Below are positions 60,740 to 64,000 of a DNA stretch of 64,000 nt, one piece after another. Numbering within the stretch: position 1 is the stretch's first letter; every line of letters starts with the position of its first letter. The position numbers and the translations under genes are program-made. Source of the DNA: Sycobia sp. Sy_11 (taxonomy: Eukaryota; Arthropoda; Insecta; Hymenoptera; Epichrysomallidae); assembly GCA_018907035.1 (NCBI GenBank), contig JACCIC010000211.1, positions 765,501 through 829,500 of the forward strand, given 5' to 3'. The notes under the pieces are model-generated. The model saw only the letters and a list, made by a program, of their open reading frames with translations. It was not told the origin of the DNA and ran no database searches.

Positions 60740-61469
60740 TATCTCAATAATAGAAAATACTCGAACCTGGATTTAATTATTACTGCAATAAGTTTGTTAG
60801 AACACATCCAAACATATCTACCGACAAATGTATATACATGCACCTTTAGATCTGATCATTATCCTATTTTTACTACTTTCTCTATTGAAATATATAACTG
60901 CCATCAAATACATTTAAGATAAAGTCGAAAAGAACAAATTGGAACTCATTTTGAAATGCGCTGTACAATAAGTATACGAAATTTTTTTCTGTAAAATACT
61001 CTAATTTAACATATATTATATAAAATATAGCTTTTTTTATCGATGAACTGCGATAAGCTAAAGCATAGAAAATCAAATCATGTTACATGGTGGGACGGCG
61101 AGTACGAGAAACAGATACGAAAAGTTCGTCTTTACAAAAAAAGAGAGGATTTTATATAATTTAAAAAACAATCAGCCATTACATAAATTTTTTTAAAAAG
61201 AAAACGTAACATAATTTTAAAATATTTGCTATATTCTTAAATTTTTAGACAAATGGAAAATATGTCTGGCATACGATTAAGGTTATAATTACACTAAAAG
61301 ATAAATGGCTAGATCTAGACAATCCAAGTCCAAATTTTGGTAAAAGCAAAAGAGATAGGCTTAACAAAACTCAGAGGGAAAAAGCTTTAGACCCATAAAT
61401 TCATCCCCATTTCTCTACAAATTATTTGAGATGCTTATAAATCATAGATTTAAATGATAGCCTATGAGT

Positions 61470-62440
61470 GAGCAAAACCTAAAGTTTCACATATATTTTA
61501 CAGATCTACGAAAATCGATTATGGCTACTGTAAAGAGAAGCATGAGAAACAAAACTACTAAAGCAGTAAAATATATACGAAAGAAATATTTTAAATATTT
61601 TTCTAAAGAAAAGTCATAGTTAACATAGTTAAAAAATGTCAATTAACCACAAAAGAGAAGCTTCAGTTATGATACATAGATATATAGAAGATTACTACAA
61701 CCTCGCTACATCCCCGACTAAAATAAATATTATCAACAATGTTCAATGTCCCTGTAATTGTATGAATAATTGAAAAAAAAACTAAATGAAGAACTTAGAT
61801 TCTTGAAGAACTAAATAATATGTCTTCTCACAAAGCCTGGGCCTCAAACATCCAAAATTTTACATAGTTTTTTAAAGTACAAATTAGATATATAGAAAAA
61901 CTTTCGAATGATATATCCAATTTGTTTGTAGAAAAAAATGTCTATATAATGTAATATCTTGATCAAAATCTAAATATATGTATATAGCTAACCAATTTCA
62001 CATGAGATTAAAAAAGCTTAAATAAACATCGTGTGGGAAATTCTGCTTTTATCTCGGAGTTCATAATTATTCTTTATATACATAGTGGAAAATCCCGTTC
62101 TCTTTGGATTTCAATTATCTTTCTTATTATATTTTTTCCTCTAACAATAATTAAACAGAGCAAAAAAAAAATAAAACCAACACGCCTTCGGATAATTCAG
62201 AATTTTTTTTAAAATCCGTATGTAATCCATGTATCTCGGCGTTTTACTTCTCGAAATATGGACATTCCCCGTTTCATATTTTCTGAGGAAAAAATCTCTT
62301 TTGATTGGGCTATATACATATTGTTAAAAAATTCCTTTGAATATCGACGCGGGACGCGTTCGTATACCTATTAATAATTTCGCTAATAACGTAAAAAAGA
62401 CACCCCGTATCTGCATGCATTGATCCGGTTCGTATACATA
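61470..62440. other. AT-rich DNA, possibly further LINE remains
   Basis: A stretch at about 61490-61600 (FHIYFTDLRKSIM, then a Lys-rich tail) could be a degraded RT QFGFRxGxST segment, but the match is too weak to extend the element. The rest is AT-rich and unassigned. Confidence 0.35.
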
Positions 62441-62564
62441 AACCCGCGCGCATAGAAATGCTCGGAAGAACCAAACAGCCTTGTATATATTATACTCGGG
62501 CTGCCGTTACCGCCTATGTACACGTTACCTCTCTCCTCTCTTGTTCTGTACAATCACAGTACAA

Positions 62565-62637
<73 letters not shown>

Positions 62638-63480
62638 CAGAGGGTGTATTTGATTGTTCATACCAACGGATCGATAATCCACAGGATAATTTGAATACAA
62701 ATGTTGTAGACATTCTGAAAGTTGTAATAGTTTTTGCACTATACGCCAATGATTACCAGCCAATGACGAAACGTCTATTTTACCTCTCGATCGAGAAACA
62801 TGGAAATTGAGAAAACGAACGGAGACTTTGTGTGTAATCTGAAGAATAACATGCGTGAGTCTGCGTGCGTGCGTGCATGAGTGTGCACACCCATCGACCC
62901 ATCCATTTGGGGTGTTCGCACGCGCGTGATCGTACTTCCGATCTTCCTGCACAGTATTACATATACGCACAGAATTCGATTAATCCGCGACATGGCCGGT
63001 CTTGCCGCTCGGTGATCGATAACTAGAGTTATCGAGCCGGCCACGACATGCACCGAACTCCCCGAACGTCGGATTGCCAAAGATATAGGCCCAGTGACAG
63101 AGAGCGGGATGCATGGGACCAGGGAGGGGGGAGGGTACGAAAATCGAGGAAAGCGAACGCGCGGAGAGGTAGCTGAAAGTTGGATACTTTCAGTGTATAT
63201 GTATGAATGTATTCGCTGAAACCCCGCGTCGGTAGCGAGAGACGCGGATTCCGGTAAGCATATAACATATATATATATATACGGTGTATTCATGAATATT
63301 ATTAAGGGCAGAGAGGTAGATAGGTGCGGGGAGAGGCAGGGTGGAGAATTTAATTGCCAACTGGTTAGCGGATTATTTATTATACGAAAAAAAAAGTTTC
63401 ACGAGCGCGCGCGGATAATTGATTCGCTCGATCGCGGACGCGCGATCGAACGGTGGCGCGGCATCCCGCGATGCCCGGGT
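62340..63480. other. CpG-rich block
   Basis: Contains a TA array, a (TGCG)n-like stretch near 62860-62880, and an 18-bp CGATAACT-AG-AGTTATCG inverted repeat near 63019. Open frames on the minus strand (172 codons at 62775-63293) lack recognisable domains. Confidence 0.45.
62568..62631. repeat. (TA)n microsatellite, longest in the window
   Basis: About 32 uninterrupted TA units. Confidence 0.97.
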
Positions 63481-63494
63481 GCTGAGCCCTATAT

Positions 63495-63498
<4 letters not shown>

Positions 63499-63545
<47 letters not shown>
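63499..63545. repeat. (TA)n microsatellite
   Basis: About 23 TA units. Confidence 0.97.
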
Positions 63546-63548
<3 letters not shown>

Positions 63549-63684
63549 ATACTCGATATAGGGAGGAGAGGGCGGTGTAAAGTGGCTTTTATACTTCGGA
63601 CTGTGTGATTCGAAAAGCCGCCGTATTTTATTGAGTTTTATACGATGCTTAATATCGCTGGTTTTCAAATGACAAGAATATCAA

Positions 63685-63687
<3 letters not shown>

Positions 63688-63739
<52 letters not shown>

Positions 63740-63760
63740 TTGTATGTGTGTATATGTGTA
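63688..63760. repeat. Compound (TA)n-(TG)n microsatellite
   Basis: About 21 TA units, then imperfect TG units with TTTG and TATG variants. Confidence 0.95.
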
Positions 63761-64000
63761 GGAGCAATAAAATATAAAAGTAAGAACTTCATTTACATAA
63801 AGAATTGATTCAAATGATATTAAAGAAGGCCTTTTGCTATGATTCAAAGAAGCAGAGACATGTGGATGGGTAATAATATGCCATATAGATCAGTGATATC
63901 CGCAAAAGTTGGGAAACTTTTGCCAGGTGTAATACATAGGATGAAAATATTCCAGTAGCAAGCCGCATTTGCAAAAATAAGGTGAAAAAGGAATGAGATT

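Larger units (their letters stand above)
59120..61460 (+). mobile_element. LINE (non-LTR retrotransposon) relic: endonuclease and RT parts
   Basis: Decayed second reading frame of a LINE. In order: NNIDIFVFAETxLS at 59235-59267 (family DIxxxTETWLS; the endonuclease Glu is kept and Trp is now a stop); WENEWDNIIMGYYK at about 59500-59542 (family MGDFN, catalytic Asp lost); then, beyond a nested mariner, KYSNLDLIITA at about 60756 and FRSDHYPIF at about 60848, the SNLDL and SDHxPI hallmarks of the APE-type endonuclease. Next come WWDGEYEKQIRKVR at 61088, YVWHTIKVI at 61261, and a fused PISL with YKLFEMLINHRF at about 61410-61455, which is the start of RT. Much of the domain between endonuclease and RT is deleted, and stops are frequent. 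The layout suits jockey/I-type elements; the clade is inferred. Confidence 0.75.

Noticed and set aside
1..64000. tRNA, rRNA, snRNA and known microRNA genes
   Set aside because: I looked for B-box-like GGTTCGANNCC and common conserved insect microRNA seeds by eye and found none with a fitting partner. A covariance-model search would be decisive.
1..64000. CRISPR arrays, operons or phage-type systems
   Set aside because: No regularly spaced direct repeats with unique spacers, no closely packed co-directional genes and no ribosome-binding sites. The DNA is eukaryotic in character.

Overview
This is eukaryotic, insect-type nuclear DNA, and I see no complete gene that I can name. It alternates between AT-rich stretches and CpG-rich blocks and carries more than fifty long dinucleotide arrays, mainly (TA)n and (TC)n/(GA)n. 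Its recognisable protein relics are arthropod-style mobile elements: two different mariner transposons and at least two LINE (non-LTR) retrotransposons. This mix suits a hymenopteran such as an ant, but that is inference. There are no operons, Shine-Dalgarno sites, CRISPR arrays or recognisable tRNA/rRNA genes. Most open frames of 60 to 180 codons are translated microsatellites (IYIYIY, SLSLSL, RERERE) or chance frames in CpG-rich sequence.

Layout. 1-13 kb: AT-rich DNA with CpG-rich blocks near 3.0-3.7, 6.0-6.9 and 12.5-13.1 kb, a perfect palindrome at 5.06 kb, and an inverted pair of nuclear-receptor-type sites at 2.2 kb. 13.74-14.71 kb: a decayed mariner on the minus strand. 15-31 kb: CpG-rich blocks dense in arrays, with candidate coding exons at 16.1 kb (minus) and 19.64 kb (plus). 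31.3-31.85 kb: a LINE reverse-transcriptase relic interrupted by about 260 bp. 32.1-32.3 kb: a possible minus-strand promoter with a short reading frame. 33.1 kb: a candidate 46-nt mini-exon. 34-53 kb: more alternation, with a TATA/Inr-like promoter candidate at 51.5 kb. 53.65-54.59 kb: the best host-gene candidate, three exon-like open segments with compatible phases and good donor sites. 59.1-61.5 kb: a LINE endonuclease/RT relic with a 1.06-kb mariner inserted inside its endonuclease domain. 61.5-64 kb: AT-rich DNA, then CpG-rich DNA with three long TA arrays.

The window is best read as intergenic or long-intron DNA. The transposons are dead: stops, frameshifts, lost catalytic residues and internal deletions are visible in each. 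The candidate exons rest on splice signals and open frames only, with no homology that I recognise. I found no convincing new biological system. The most useful leads are the candidate gene at 53.65-54.59 kb, the nested transposon at 59-61.5 kb, and the isolated exon-like island at 19.64 kb.
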